A DNA stretch of 64,000 nucleotides from NCBI GenBank assembly GCA_030272585.1, contig BSYQ01000001.1, positions 1,984,001-2,048,000 on the forward strand. Direction: 5' to 3'. This document shows, one piece after another, positions 1 through 10,566 of the stretch. The notes under the pieces are model-generated. The model saw nothing but the letters and a program-made list of their open reading frames with translations, was not told where the DNA came from and searched no databases. Made by a program: the position numbers and the translations under genes. Source of the DNA: Bryopsis sp. KO-2023 (lineage: Eukaryota; Chlorophyta; Ulvophyceae; Bryopsidales; Bryopsidaceae). Position 1 is the first letter of the stretch, and each line of letters opens with the position of its first letter.

Positions 1-673
1 TGAACCCCATCACCAAACATGTTGCTTACGTTGTGAGTTGGGTGGGCATTGTGGATGTACTTTTCGTTGGCTTTGGCGAGCATGAACATGTAATAGGATT
101 CAAGCGGAAGGCTGCCCTTGCTGCTGAGTCGTGTGGGTGTTGCAAAAGGACCAGCAAAATGTGTTCTACCTTTCCCCTGCCGTTGATCTTGTTCGAGTGG
201 CGAAGTCAGCATAATTACTCACTGCCAGTCGAGCACTCCAAACAACTTTCGAACAAATAGGGAAACCACAACACTTGTTCAAGACGCATCCCGTTGCCCT
301 GCTTGCGATGGATTACCTTCGCAAGAGGTACTCCACCAAGATAAACGCCGAAAATCGCATCGACCCATCCGCGCTGGATCCGGAAATTCAAGACCACAAC
401 AACACCAGGTGTGCTTTCGTAAATTTTGACGTTAACAGTCGATTTCAAAGAAAGCCTCCCCCCCAAACGTATCGACGGCTCGTACATCGCAGACCCAGCG
501 TTCGTTTTGGCGGCGGCCCTCTGCTGTTCACGAGATGCGTCTTCTTGTTGAGTTGGATCGCTCAGCACACAGATGTCGTACCTAAGGTCGTACAAGTGGG
601 CCTTGTGTTGGTGGGTAGGCAAATCGCAACGGAGAGAGACCAGTCTCAGCAAAAGAGAAATCACCTCATTCAA
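1..673 (-). CDS. unidentified gene fragment, runs off left edge
   Basis: I do not recognise this gene. The reverse strand is open from about 181 to the window edge and reads like real coding sequence (it includes SYYMFMLAKANEKYIHNAHP). A second open stretch lies upstream at about 225-640. A GTGAGT donor near 224 and an AG near 172 would join the two in phase across an unusually short intron of about 53 bases. A further candidate exon upstream, near 690-790, contains SSSGWQEWSLSGFKDM. No domain was recognised. The other strand also has an open frame of similar length here, so orientation rests only on the composition of the left-hand exon and the phase match. The true start is not visible. Confidence 0.35.
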
Positions 674-1181
674 ACTGAGTTACATAAGCAAAATCATGTC
701 CTTGAATCCAGACAGAGACCATTCTTGCCATCCAGAGGAGGACTTAAAGTGGGGCGATCTGATGAGAATTATGTGGTGAACGGCAGGGACTTGCTACGTT
801 GTGTTTTGTCTGCTGAAATTTAAGCGATGGAATGATGAAATGCGGTATGTGCCTCGCTTTGCGCTTTGTGCTATCGCAATGGCTGTAGAGCTCACCACAG
901 AGAATTTCCTCGTCTGGTGAGACTGGCGGTTCAATATTTGATGTATTCGTTGGCATGCATGAAAGATCCTTTCAGACATTGTTCGCATGATTGCCTCTGT
1001 TGATCGGCTTCTGTTTCGGATGGGAAATTACGCATGGCAGACATACGATTTTTTTCCCAAGAAAATGTGGAGGAGCTGTATCTGTGAAACTGATCCATTT
1101 CACACGCGATCTGCCTGTATGGTAGACTTCTTGAAAAATTTGCTTTGATGTGTTGGAGGGCATTGTTGATGGAGTCTGTAT

Positions 1182-2371
1182 GTGGTTGTGGAGAAACTTG
1201 AGCATGAGTTCCTGTATTTTGATGCAAATATTTTGTTTTTTCCAAGGGTTGTTTCGGCCACGGATGCCAACAGAATGAAACGAGTGCCTGGCCTGCAGGA
1301 CAATGTGGAGCTCTTCTTCCTGTCTTTGAGTGAAAGAAGTCCGCTTCTTCGTCATATGTTAGGTTTCCGCTGGGCAAACATAGTGCACTTCCTGGGTGCT
1401 GCTGTCGGCCTGAGCGTCTCTCCCCTGTGGGATCAGGTATGAAGAAAAAAAAAAGACAAAAAAAAATGGCAGAAAAAAGAAGAAAGAAAGACACCACAGA
1501 AATCCGATGTATGCATTGATTTTTTTCTGCAGTGTAGCTCTGATTTCAAAAAAATGCAAACCTGCCTGAGATTCTATCTGCCGTTGGGTGTCGATTTTTC
1601 CATCGCAGTTCCTTAATCATGTAAATAAATGACAAGAAAATAGAAATAAGACAGGAACTTGATATTGCTGTTCAGGTTCCTTATTCTGGCTTTGGAATGA
1701 TGTCTCGCTTTCTGTTGACCATTTGCTTGAGTCGGATCGTTCGAACAGTCTGCTTCCTTGCCACTGTCCTCCCCAGTCCCCGCCCCGGTTGCTTCATGCG
1801 CAGATTTCCACCGACCCCAGACAATTGGTGGGAATTCGTCAAGATCGGGTTCTCTCAAATGAAGGGTACTGGGGGCTGCAATGATTTGATCTTCAGGTGA
1901 GCTGTTCCAACTCATTCGAAGGTGGAATGCGGCCGTATTAACGGTTTTGAACGGTACACACAGAAAAGAAATTCATATACCTGTCCAATGATCTCTTTTT
2001 TCCACTTTTTGGCATGCCTCTGCTGATTGTTTTTTTGATTTGGCAGTGGGCATTGCGGAATATGGGTGTTGACCCCATTGCTGTACCATAGCTATTATCA
2101 AGGGAAGGGTTGCTGGCTGCTGTGGTTGGCATTGTTTCAGACATCCCTGAGGGATGTGTTGGAACGCCAGCATTATTCGGTGGATATGGTGCTGGCAGTG
2201 GTGATCGTCCCCCTTATTTGGAGGGAGTTGAGCTGGGTCTACCCAAACACGAATTACATCAGAGAACGACCTCCAAACTCACCAGGAGATCCCATTTCCC
2301 CAGCAATGGCTGCCCTCGTGATTGCAGTTCTGCTGGTTGTGGTAGGGTTTGTGGTAAAGTCTGGGTCTTGA
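1182..2371 (+). CDS. PAP2_C lipid transferase, sphingomyelin/IPC synthase-like
   Basis: A membrane enzyme of the sphingomyelin synthase / inositol phosphorylceramide synthase family. Known members move a phospho-head group from a phospholipid to ceramide in Golgi or plasma membrane. Exons are about 1182-1436, 1676-1896 and 2047-2371, and all junction phases agree. The second exon ends in GGCNDLIF and the third begins with the split codon of S followed by GH, giving the family's GGCxDLIFSGH signature. RQHYSVD follows, so both catalytic histidines and the aspartate of the H-H-D triad are present. Several hydrophobic segments and a C-terminal membrane helix (ALVIAVLLVVVGFVV) are visible. The 5' end is unresolved: no good ATG is seen in frame and at least one upstream exon is likely. 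The substrate cannot be read from the sequence; related lipid phosphatase-like enzymes are the alternative. Confidence 0.75.
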
Positions 2372-3322
2372 GAATGGAAGACAGATGGAAGGACGTTTTT
2401 AATTTCAAATTCTACATGAATCGTACCAAGAGTAATATTTAAATATTGAGGGTGGGAATTTAGACGATGTGGGGCTCCAAAACTCAACATCCCAGATTTA
2501 AAAACCGCTTGTGCGCTTGATCATGCAAAATGCATGATGTGCTGAAATGTTGTGTAATCTATGGAATCTGTTCTTAGACTGGAAAACACCTCCTGTTTTC
2601 ATTGGTTTGGAAGTGGGTACTTTTTCAACAGGGGGGAAAAAGCCCTTCCATTGATAACTTCCTGCAATTCAGACAATTTTCCCTTTAAATTAAAAAAAAA
2701 AAAAACACTCGAAGTTGCCCAACAATGGCTACGAGAAAACAACAGAGCGAGCATCGCTCAAACTCTTGTCAAACGAACCATAAAAGTGCCCCCCACCCAA
2801 CCCCTTTTTTCTTTTCCAAAATTATCGAGACCGGGGACATCAAGAAAGCCAAAACCTTCATGCCCACAACTTAAACGTCATTCGTCCCCAGCTCAAACTC
2901 TTCCCAAACGGTGAAAAAGCCCCCCCCCCCTCCTCTCCACATTCTAGCATAATATATGTGCAAATCACGCACGATTTGTCAATCTAAAAAAAAAAAACAG
3001 CAGTAAAACTTTCGCATGCTCCCCTCCGAATCCCAATTCGGTCTTATGACCTTTTTTTTTTTGAAGTTTTGCTTCCTTTCAACTTTTTTTTTGTTTTCTT
3101 TCCTTTTCTATGTAAAACTGCTAACTGCAGACAGGAAATGTTGCTTTTTTTTCCATCAAATCAACATAACATGGCATCGAGGAGAGGAGAACTAACCAAT
3201 CGGGCACCTTCCTTCCTCTGTTTTTTTTTTTCCTTTCTGAACCATCAATCCCCACACATAAACAAATATATATATAAAAAAAAGGAAGCAGAAATAAGAA
3301 TAAAGAATAATTGGTTCATCCA
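2372..3322. other. gene-free interval, homopolymer-rich
   Basis: Convergent 3' region between the PAP2_C gene and the retropepsin-like gene. It holds runs of A, T and C (about 2690-2705, 2910-2930, 3050-3065, 3085-3095, 3220-3232) and no coding frame I can support. Confidence 0.6.
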
Positions 3323-3904
3323 TCACAGCTGCGGATGAGGGGCAAGAGTGTGAATCCTCCGCCCGTCCTCGTCAATAGTGACGCTTTCGACGTATTGCCC
3401 AACAAACGCGTCCCCCAGCACGACGTCCACCGCACCACCGAACAAAGGCTTTTCCATAACCAAACACTCCACCACAAACTTCCTCCCTTGGTAAGTCACT
3501 GGCACCTGAGCCTTTCCTTTGACGTCCACTCCCCCCCTGCCATACAACGAGCGCACCACAACCTTGTCCACTCCAGGACGGAAAGTCACTTCCGATAAGT
3601 CGGCGAAACTCGGTGCAATAGCAGCCTTCGCTTTAAGATACACCTTCTCGGAAATATAGTTGGCGCTGGAAGCCGCGCTGCAGATGAGATTTACAGGGAA
3701 TTCTGAGTCGAGGAAGCCTTCCTCGATGTTACCCCCCTCCTCTGCGCTCATCAAGTTGTCGGCGGAACACGTGTGGGTTTGGACGACGGGGGGGTCTTCC
3801 GGGAGGATCTTTTGGGTGGGGAAGACCCTCGTGGCGGGGTCCATTCCTTTGAAGTGGTGCGGGTAATGAAAAGACGAAATAGGTGAGGAAGCAGGACTCT
3901 CCAT
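3323..3904 (-). CDS. retropepsin-like domain protein, degenerate active site
   Basis: A single-exon protein of 193 aa. After a Ser/Pro-rich N-terminus, residues about 65-175 follow the layout of Ty3/gypsy-type retropepsins (RVP_2-like): a strand with SSANYISEKVY, a central V/G-rich part, and VDVVLGDAFVGQ, which matches the second conserved motif (usually DVILGMDWL). The catalytic motif, normally D-S/T-G in LIDSGAS, reads LICSAAS here, so the aspartate is Cys and the glycine is Ala. Protease activity is therefore unlikely. No reverse transcriptase, RNase H, integrase, LTR or target-site duplication is seen nearby. It could be a domesticated gag-pol piece, an old retroelement remnant with an intact frame, or a cellular pepsin-like fold protein. 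The fold call is inference from motif spacing. Confidence 0.55.
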   Translation of the reverse strand: MESPASSPISSFHYPHHFKGMDPATRVFPTQKILPEDPPVVQTHTCSADNLMSAEEGGNIEEGFLDSEFPVNLICSAASSANYISEKVYLKAKAAIAPSFADLSEVTFRPGVDKVVVRSLYGRGGVDVKGKAQVPVTYQGRKFVVECLVMEKPLFGGAVDVVLGDAFVGQYVESVTIDEDGRRIHTLAPHPQL

Positions 3905-5322
3905 TAGCGAAAGGGACCAAGGGAAAGCAGCCTAAATTACGACCGTAAGCGACTGCCGTGACTGCGGGTGAAAATGGATGGTGCACGCGCTGCCGGAACA
4001 AATGCGTCGTAAAAATTATCCTTGAAAACCCGGGGACAAATGCGACGCCTTGAAATAACGCAGTCGCTGCAGCGTACACCAGGTCAAACCAGAGCGTATC
4101 TTGCCATGCAGATCTTTGTCGACGCTTGCCACATCCTTGCAATCAATCGGAATGAAAGCGGAATTTCGGAAATGTTAGGTGCGGTGTCTGACAAATACGT
4201 TAGTCTAGGATTACTTTTCAGCGTGACTTCATTGTGACCGATAAAACGCAATCTCGGGTGTGGATACGCCACTACTAACGTATCTGGCGGCGATATCTGA
4301 AATTCAGCAGGGAGAATCCTTGCACCACATTCGCAAGGAAATCGTGCACATGTTGCCGACGATCGTGTGATTCGACAAGAGTTGGGAAGTGACGGTTATA
4401 CAGTGAGCGCGGTTGAGGCTGGTGTGCAATTACACTGGCGAAATTAAGGTGGTGTTGTAAGCCCGAGAATGAACAAGAAAGTTCAGGCGTTAGGAGTTGG
4501 ACGGTTATGGAAGTTATGACACTGAATCAACTGGGTTGTGGAAAGATAAATGGAACAACTTGTAAAGATTAAGAAAGATAGTATATGATGCTGTGCTGGG
4601 TACACTTCCTTCACTGTTGTTCATAAAACTTTGTGATAATAGTGGGGACATTTATGGCTAATTGATCTGTTCGAGCAATTGGGCAGTTGGGGGGGGGGGG
4701 GGGCAGTTAAACTGACTCTGTTTCTGTTCAATCAATCCATCAATCACTAATTACAAGCAAAAGAGAGCCATGATGATGGAACAAGGACAAAAAAGAAAAA
4801 AATCTTGTGCACTTGAGCCTACTAATTATACTTTCTGTTACAGGGTGTAAGGCTAAGGGACTATGTAAGTTCATAGACATTTTCTGGGTGTGGATGATAT
4901 CTCGTTTTGCAGCTGTGGAGAGTGAAGAGGAAGAACGGGGTTTATTCATCTGCACAATCTATTCTTATCTATTCTTATAAATCTTTTCCTTTCGTGTTCA
5001 AGTGACCTTTTTGTGCTTGCTGCTTTACACGAAAAGGTGCAAAAGCACTGTTTTCTTGCCTAACCCCCTGTTCTTGACACGTTCTCCTCTGTTCTGCTAA
5101 TACTACCCCCCCCCGACTTTCGGAGATAAGTCAACGCACAACTGCAACTAGCAACATGTTAGATATGTAATTACAAGTCTACAAAAGCTTACCAATCTGT
5201 TTCTTCTCAGACTGGGCTGAAGGAGCATCTCAGCAACCGGTTTTTTCATTCAACACCCCAGGGTTTTTTTCTTCCCCCACATCACCCCGCAGTTTCCCAA
5301 ACCACCCCACACTGCCCATTCA
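3905..5322. other. gene-free interval with poly-G tract
   Basis: Upstream region of the retropepsin-like gene and 3' flank of the Kelch-HMG gene. It has a run of 15 G at 4689-4703 and AT-rich stretches. I see no supported gene or RNA here. Confidence 0.5.
4689..4703. repeat. poly-G tract
   Basis: Fifteen consecutive G in gene-free DNA between the retropepsin-like and Kelch-HMG genes. Other G or C runs occur near 17545 and 55740-55785. Confidence 0.85.
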
Positions 5323-8300
5323 CTATTTGAGTCCCTGTTGATCACCATCGTACATTCCCTCCACCATTATGCTGGCCCCAGCGGCATTCCTTAATTGAGC
5401 ATCTGTCGATTCTTCACCACCTCCATTGGCCACGGCTGCTGGAGCCGAGACCTGGAATTGAGTGCGCGTGTCGACATGTTCCAAAGCCACCATGCCACCT
5501 GTTTGGTGTGCTTCCGGTCGAACGATGCTCGCATGAGCGGCCTGAGAAATGGTTCCATCCATCTGATGAGGAAAGCTCCTTGCATGTCCCGTTGAGGTGG
5601 CAGAGATTTGGGGGGGTGGGGGGGAAATGGGCGGCGGGGCACTTTCATGGTGGTTAGGATGATGGTGGGGGTGATTGGAAGGCTGCAATCCTGGAATCAA
5701 TCAAATCAACAGCAAATCTTGGGAGGCGCTCCTTCAAATGCTTGTTTCTCCGCAAATCCTCCACATGCATTCATGCCACGACTGGGATATCTATCTTTCA
5801 GGGGTTCTGATATTCTCCTAAACATGAATCATATTTCACTAGCGGTTGAAAATTTGCCAGTTCCAAGTCGAGGAAAAGAAAGTTCCAAAAAGAAGTTTGA
5901 GAAACGAACAGAAAAGGATTGGCGGTGAACGAAGTTAATTCGCAGCAACAACAATGCCCAGTAAATTTCGAATCCTTTGAAGTTGGATCTCCACACACCA
6001 GGAGAATTAGCTGGGATGGGGGTGGGCAGAGCGAGGTAGGGACTGAACAGCAAGGCCCGATAGGTGAAACCGTTCACTCTGACTGTTGCAAGGTATCCAG
6101 AATTAAAAGCACCATCCACATGACCTTCCACTTGGGCGCCCAGCAAACTCGGATTGGGAGAGAACAAGCGGCAAACCTGGCCACTGGGTCCAGCGCTCGA
6201 ATCCGGTTTGTGGCGTTTTTCATCGGCATCTCCTGGACCCATGCTGACCCTGTAACAGCCACCCCCAGCAGTCTTGGCAAATATATAGCCAAGATATTAT
6301 TGCAATAATGTTGGAATCATTTTTTTTTGTAAATCACCTCGTTGCGGACAGCCTTCGTCGGGCAAGTCTGCCAAATGTAAATCAAACATCCATCCATTCA
6401 TTCTGTGAGTTTCCGCCTCATCCAAAAAAATTCATGTGCTGGGCATGTCCAGCACTTCACGACAAAAATATCCGAACACAAATCCAACTGCATTCGTGCA
6501 AAACAGCATTTTCATTTTGGCTTTTGCCGTAGGAAGAGGCTTTTATTTTCTGACTCAGGTCAGACATGCAGTTGAATCGCCACACCTGGGTTCCACGTCA
6601 TCACTCGATACAGATTTTTGGGCCTTGAAGGCGGCCATATTGGACGCATTGAGTCGGTAGGCCTCATCTTCATACGGTTTCTTTTCCTCCGCCACCATGC
6701 TGCTCCATTTCTGTCCCATCAGTCTTTCCACTTCTCTGGCTGTCAACTCAGGGTTTTCGTCCCTCAACATCGAACGGTGATGCGAGCAAAACAGATTGTA
6801 GGATGTTATCTTCTTCGGGTAGCCCTCATGCTCCCTTTTAATCGGTCTTCCAACGCTCTGGAAGAAAACACAGAACAGGGCGGATGAGTCAAGAGGGTTT
6901 CCGGCTGTTAGACTTCGAAAGCATCAAACAAATTGAAAAGAGTCGTTGACCCATTGTATTGGTGATGTCTGCCTGTGGGACATTTGCTCTCACCTTCGAG
7001 AAAGGAGCTTGCATTTGTGTGGCGGGCAGTGGAATGGGGACAGGCCTCTGCAGGGCCCTCGATTCATTCATGTTTGTCAGACCTGCACTCTACAAACCCA
7101 TCAAACAATCAGATCAGCCCACAAAACCTTTCAGACAAGTTTCCTCCCCTCTTCTCTCCACACCCCCAAGAAAACCAAACAAAGCAACTTCTTGGGACCC
7201 CTCATTGGGGGTTCCTCTCATCCAGCATTATGATGGAAAAGTGTCTGTCTGGAAATATCCCTACCACTCGCATGGATGCTTCCTGCGACAACGCCAAAAT
7301 GTGCAGGTCATCATCTCCTGGATGAGATGAAGACGAACAGCCCCCGATCACGAAAAGACAGCCATCTCCAATATCAGCGGCATGCGAGAATCGTCCTACA
7401 ATCACACAACAAGCAGTGTTTCTTGTGAATGAGGCGAAAAAAAAAAAAAAAAAAAAAAACACCAAAAAAAAAACACCCACACGTTCTGGGTATGACGTTT
7501 AAACTGCCTGGGAGAGAAGAAAGGAAGGTCGACAGGTCAGGGGTTTGAATTGTGGTGGAAGGGATATACCGCGCTAGTTGGCACACTATCATACAGGCAT
7601 CAGATTGGAACTCCTTGGGGGTGATATACTGACAAGGCAAAAACCCCGACATGTAAGAAAGAACTCCACGAGGAAGGAAAAACACACACATACTCACACA
7701 AATTATTATTCCCGGCACAGCATCCCCCCCCCCCCCCCTCCCTCACCTGGTGGAAGCGGCACACCAGTGACGTCCAGAACTTCCCACAGGGCTTGGCACT
7801 CGTTCAAATTGCGGATGGGGTCGGGACCCACTCTTAGAATCCAAGTTTCCTGTTTCATCGACAACACTCCCTAGCCTTAAGGAAGAAAAAAAAAACCCAA
7901 AAAACTGTAGGGAATAAATTGACACAGAAATGCTCACGTTTCATTCACTTACGTTGTTCCTCTCCTCCTCCGGACCCATGCCTCCGACCACCAGAATGTT
8001 GTTGCTTCCAACTGATACAGCGACATGGCCAGCCCTTGGCCCTGGTGAAACTGGCGAGGTGATTTGCATTCGAGTCCATTTGAATGTAGCCATATCCAGC
8101 ACCCAGACATCATCCATGAACCTTAAACAAAAGAAAGGAAGCCCATTTGACCTGTGTGAGATTTTTTAATTTATTTATTTTTCGTTTGTTTGGTTTTTCC
8201 TCCTGGAGCATATCTTGATGGGAAAATTTATTTGACAGAGAAGAAAAGGACCCTTGGTGAACATTTTGCCCAACATCCGAACCATCACAGCAACAAATGT

Positions 8301-9869
8301 CGATTACTTCCAGGAGATAATCTGAATAATTCCAGCCGCAAGGATAATAGAGCCACATTTACACGAACCCCCTCTCTCCCCCCCCCCCCAAAAAAAAAAA
8401 AAGTACGTAAAACTCCCATTTCGTCTTCTGGGATCAAATTCCACTTTGAGTTTTCAGGTGAGGGTGGCATTTGGTCAGACAGCACATCGACTCACTGATT
8501 GCCCTGATTGTCTCCACCAAACAGCACCAGCCTGTTGCCCACAGCAGCCGTCGCATGACTGTCTCTGGGTGCAGGCCCTTCTCCCTCAATCAGAACGCTT
8601 TCCCACGTCCCCTCCGCCATATCCAGGAAATTGACATCTCCATAATACCTCCTCTTTGTTGTGGTTCCCCCAGTGTGAGTCTACATCAAAATCTGCTTTC
8701 ATCATGATGGTTCTTTTTTTACTTGGAAAGGAAAATAGAAAGTGTGGTTGCAGAGGGATGAAGGGGGAAAGCAAATATATCAGCAATACTTTTCTTACTT
8801 TCAGCAGGGGCATTTATCAGCTTTACTTTTTTTTTTTTTTTTTTTGAGGCAGCAGGGGAGGCATGATTGGGGATTTTTTATTTCTTTCTTTTTTATTCTC
8901 AGCATGCGTGGGCGTTGAAGGCGTTTCAGAAATTGAACGTACCTCCTCGTGTGTTTCCCCAACACCGCCAAATACCACCAGTTTCGTTCCTATGACTGTC
9001 GCCGAGTGGCCCTCTCTGATACACCACGTTCAATGAATTGGTCAACACCAGATTTTCCGCAAACCCACCAAGTCGCAGGCAAACGCCAATGACGAAACCC
9101 AAACACAGCGACTGTTTTTTTAATTTTTTCGCACACATATCCACACCTCGGCGCTGGCGGTCGACCCCCCGGTTGCATAACTTTCCACTCCATCGCTTCA
9201 GTGTCGAATACAAACACCTGTACCACCGCCACTCCTGTCATTCGCACACTTTGTCGAGGGCAAGACGACGCCTTTGTTGAAACCCAATGACGACTTTCAA
9301 CGACTCACCTCGCAGCACTTACAGTTTCCGTCGCTACCACCCACCAATAACAAGTTCTTTCCTGAACAACAGAGAATGCGAAGGTCGTTTTCAGCAGGCC
9401 CCTCGGAGAATCCAACAGGTTTCGCTCAACATAATCTCAACCAAAAGAGATGAACGACGCTTTGACGCCCGCACCGACCAACTGTAGTGCACGTGTGGCT
9501 GTCGCGGTGTCCAGGGACGACTCCCATCATCGGCAACTTTTTACTCTCCCAGCAAGCCGTATCGATGCAATAGATCTCGGAGTTCCGCTGCTTTCCATAT
9601 CCTCCCGACACATACACCTTCCCTGGAAACCAAAAAATCCCACACCAAAATTCATCGACTCCACAAATCGTCAAACCACGCACGGCAATGTGAATCAGTT
9701 CCTCGCGTGCGCGTATCAACCCACCGTCGATGTAGTTCACTGTGTGTCCCCACCATCCCAGCGGTCGTTCGCCTTTCAAGTTCAGATTGTACCAGCAGGG
9801 CTTGAACGGATGGCTGGGCCCGGCTGGTACCACTTGCCCTCCAGCACTCGGATGGGTATCTGGGTTCAT
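5323..9869 (-). CDS. Kelch-repeat / HMG-box fusion protein
   Basis: A predicted nuclear DNA-binding protein of 686 aa in 13 exons: 9869-9725, 9622-9479, 9361-9309, 9217-9147, 9015-8943, 8680-8496, 8121-7953, 7849-7747, 7395-7265, 7089-6994, 6857-6586, 6249-5999 and 5690-5323. The lengths sum to 2061, and every junction keeps phase with GT-AG borders. Residues about 20-355 form Kelch blades (for example PPAPREGHSATVIGTKLVVF and RLVLFGGDNQGNQ), likely a protein-binding propeller. A Pro-rich linker follows. An HMG box lies at about 397-465 (PKKITSYNLF; LMGQKWSSM; EKKPYEDEA). Next comes a segment with HVDGAFNSGYLATVRVNGFT, resembling the part after the HMG box in plant ARID-HMG (HMGB15-type) proteins. 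No ARID domain is seen. The C-terminus is His/Pro-rich. The ATG at 9869 is the first good start. The domain order is unusual; function is inference. Confidence 0.85.
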
Positions 9870-10566
9870 AGCGGTAGAAAGCTCCTCCTCACTCCCTCCT
9901 CTTATCGACCAACGACGAACCCCGTATCGTCACAGCGCGTGTGACTCAGAATGAGGGGGGTTGGCTTTAAAGCCAAATTTGGGAGGCCCAAACGGAAACG
10001 TAATCGAAAAAGTGAATCTTCGTCCAGTAATGTGAGTCAGTCTGGATTGAATGTGGTAGATTGTATTCAAATTACAATTTCTCAAGACCACCCCAGTCCT
10101 TCGTCGGTGCTAAACATTGGCAATTCTTGTTTTTGTTTGTGCGTCCCTCTTACACATATGAGTTTGTGAAATGTTTTGAAGTGTGGAAAGGAGTAATTCA
10201 GTCGGGTTGTTGCTTTGAAGTTTGCACAGTTGTTGGACTCTTGGTTGTGGTACTTCAAGGGACCTTGGTTAGAACAGGGGTGCTTTGTACAATGTAAGAA
10301 TGTGAATTTAACAGTTTGTAAAGGGGTGCAGATCAGGTGAGGAAAATATACGAGAAATGTCAGACATTCAGTCATGTCCATTTGACCTCTCCACCACACA
10401 GTTCGATTACATCATTGGGGTGAATGACAGCATGAGCCATGCTAAGATGAGCCACCACGGGGTCGTCTCGTTGAAAAGAATACCTTCTAAAAATAGCCAC
10501 TCCACTTACTGCAGCGTTGGGACCAAAAACAAATTAAATGTGAATCAAAGTTCCATTTTGCTGGCA
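9870..10566. other. intergenic, no gene seen
   Basis: The upstream region of the Kelch-HMG gene faces the 3' end of ASCC2, which is on the same strand. No supported coding or RNA feature is visible. The promoter of the Kelch-HMG gene should lie in the first few hundred bases, but I recognise no defined element. Confidence 0.4.

Noticed and set aside
275-823. 182-codon open frame on the plus strand
   Set aside because: It overlaps the better-looking minus-strand exons, has no recognisable motif, and begins inside coding-like sequence of the other strand.
3323-3904. An active LTR retrotransposon
   Set aside because: No reverse transcriptase, integrase, RNase H or long terminal repeats are seen within several kb, and the protease motif is changed.
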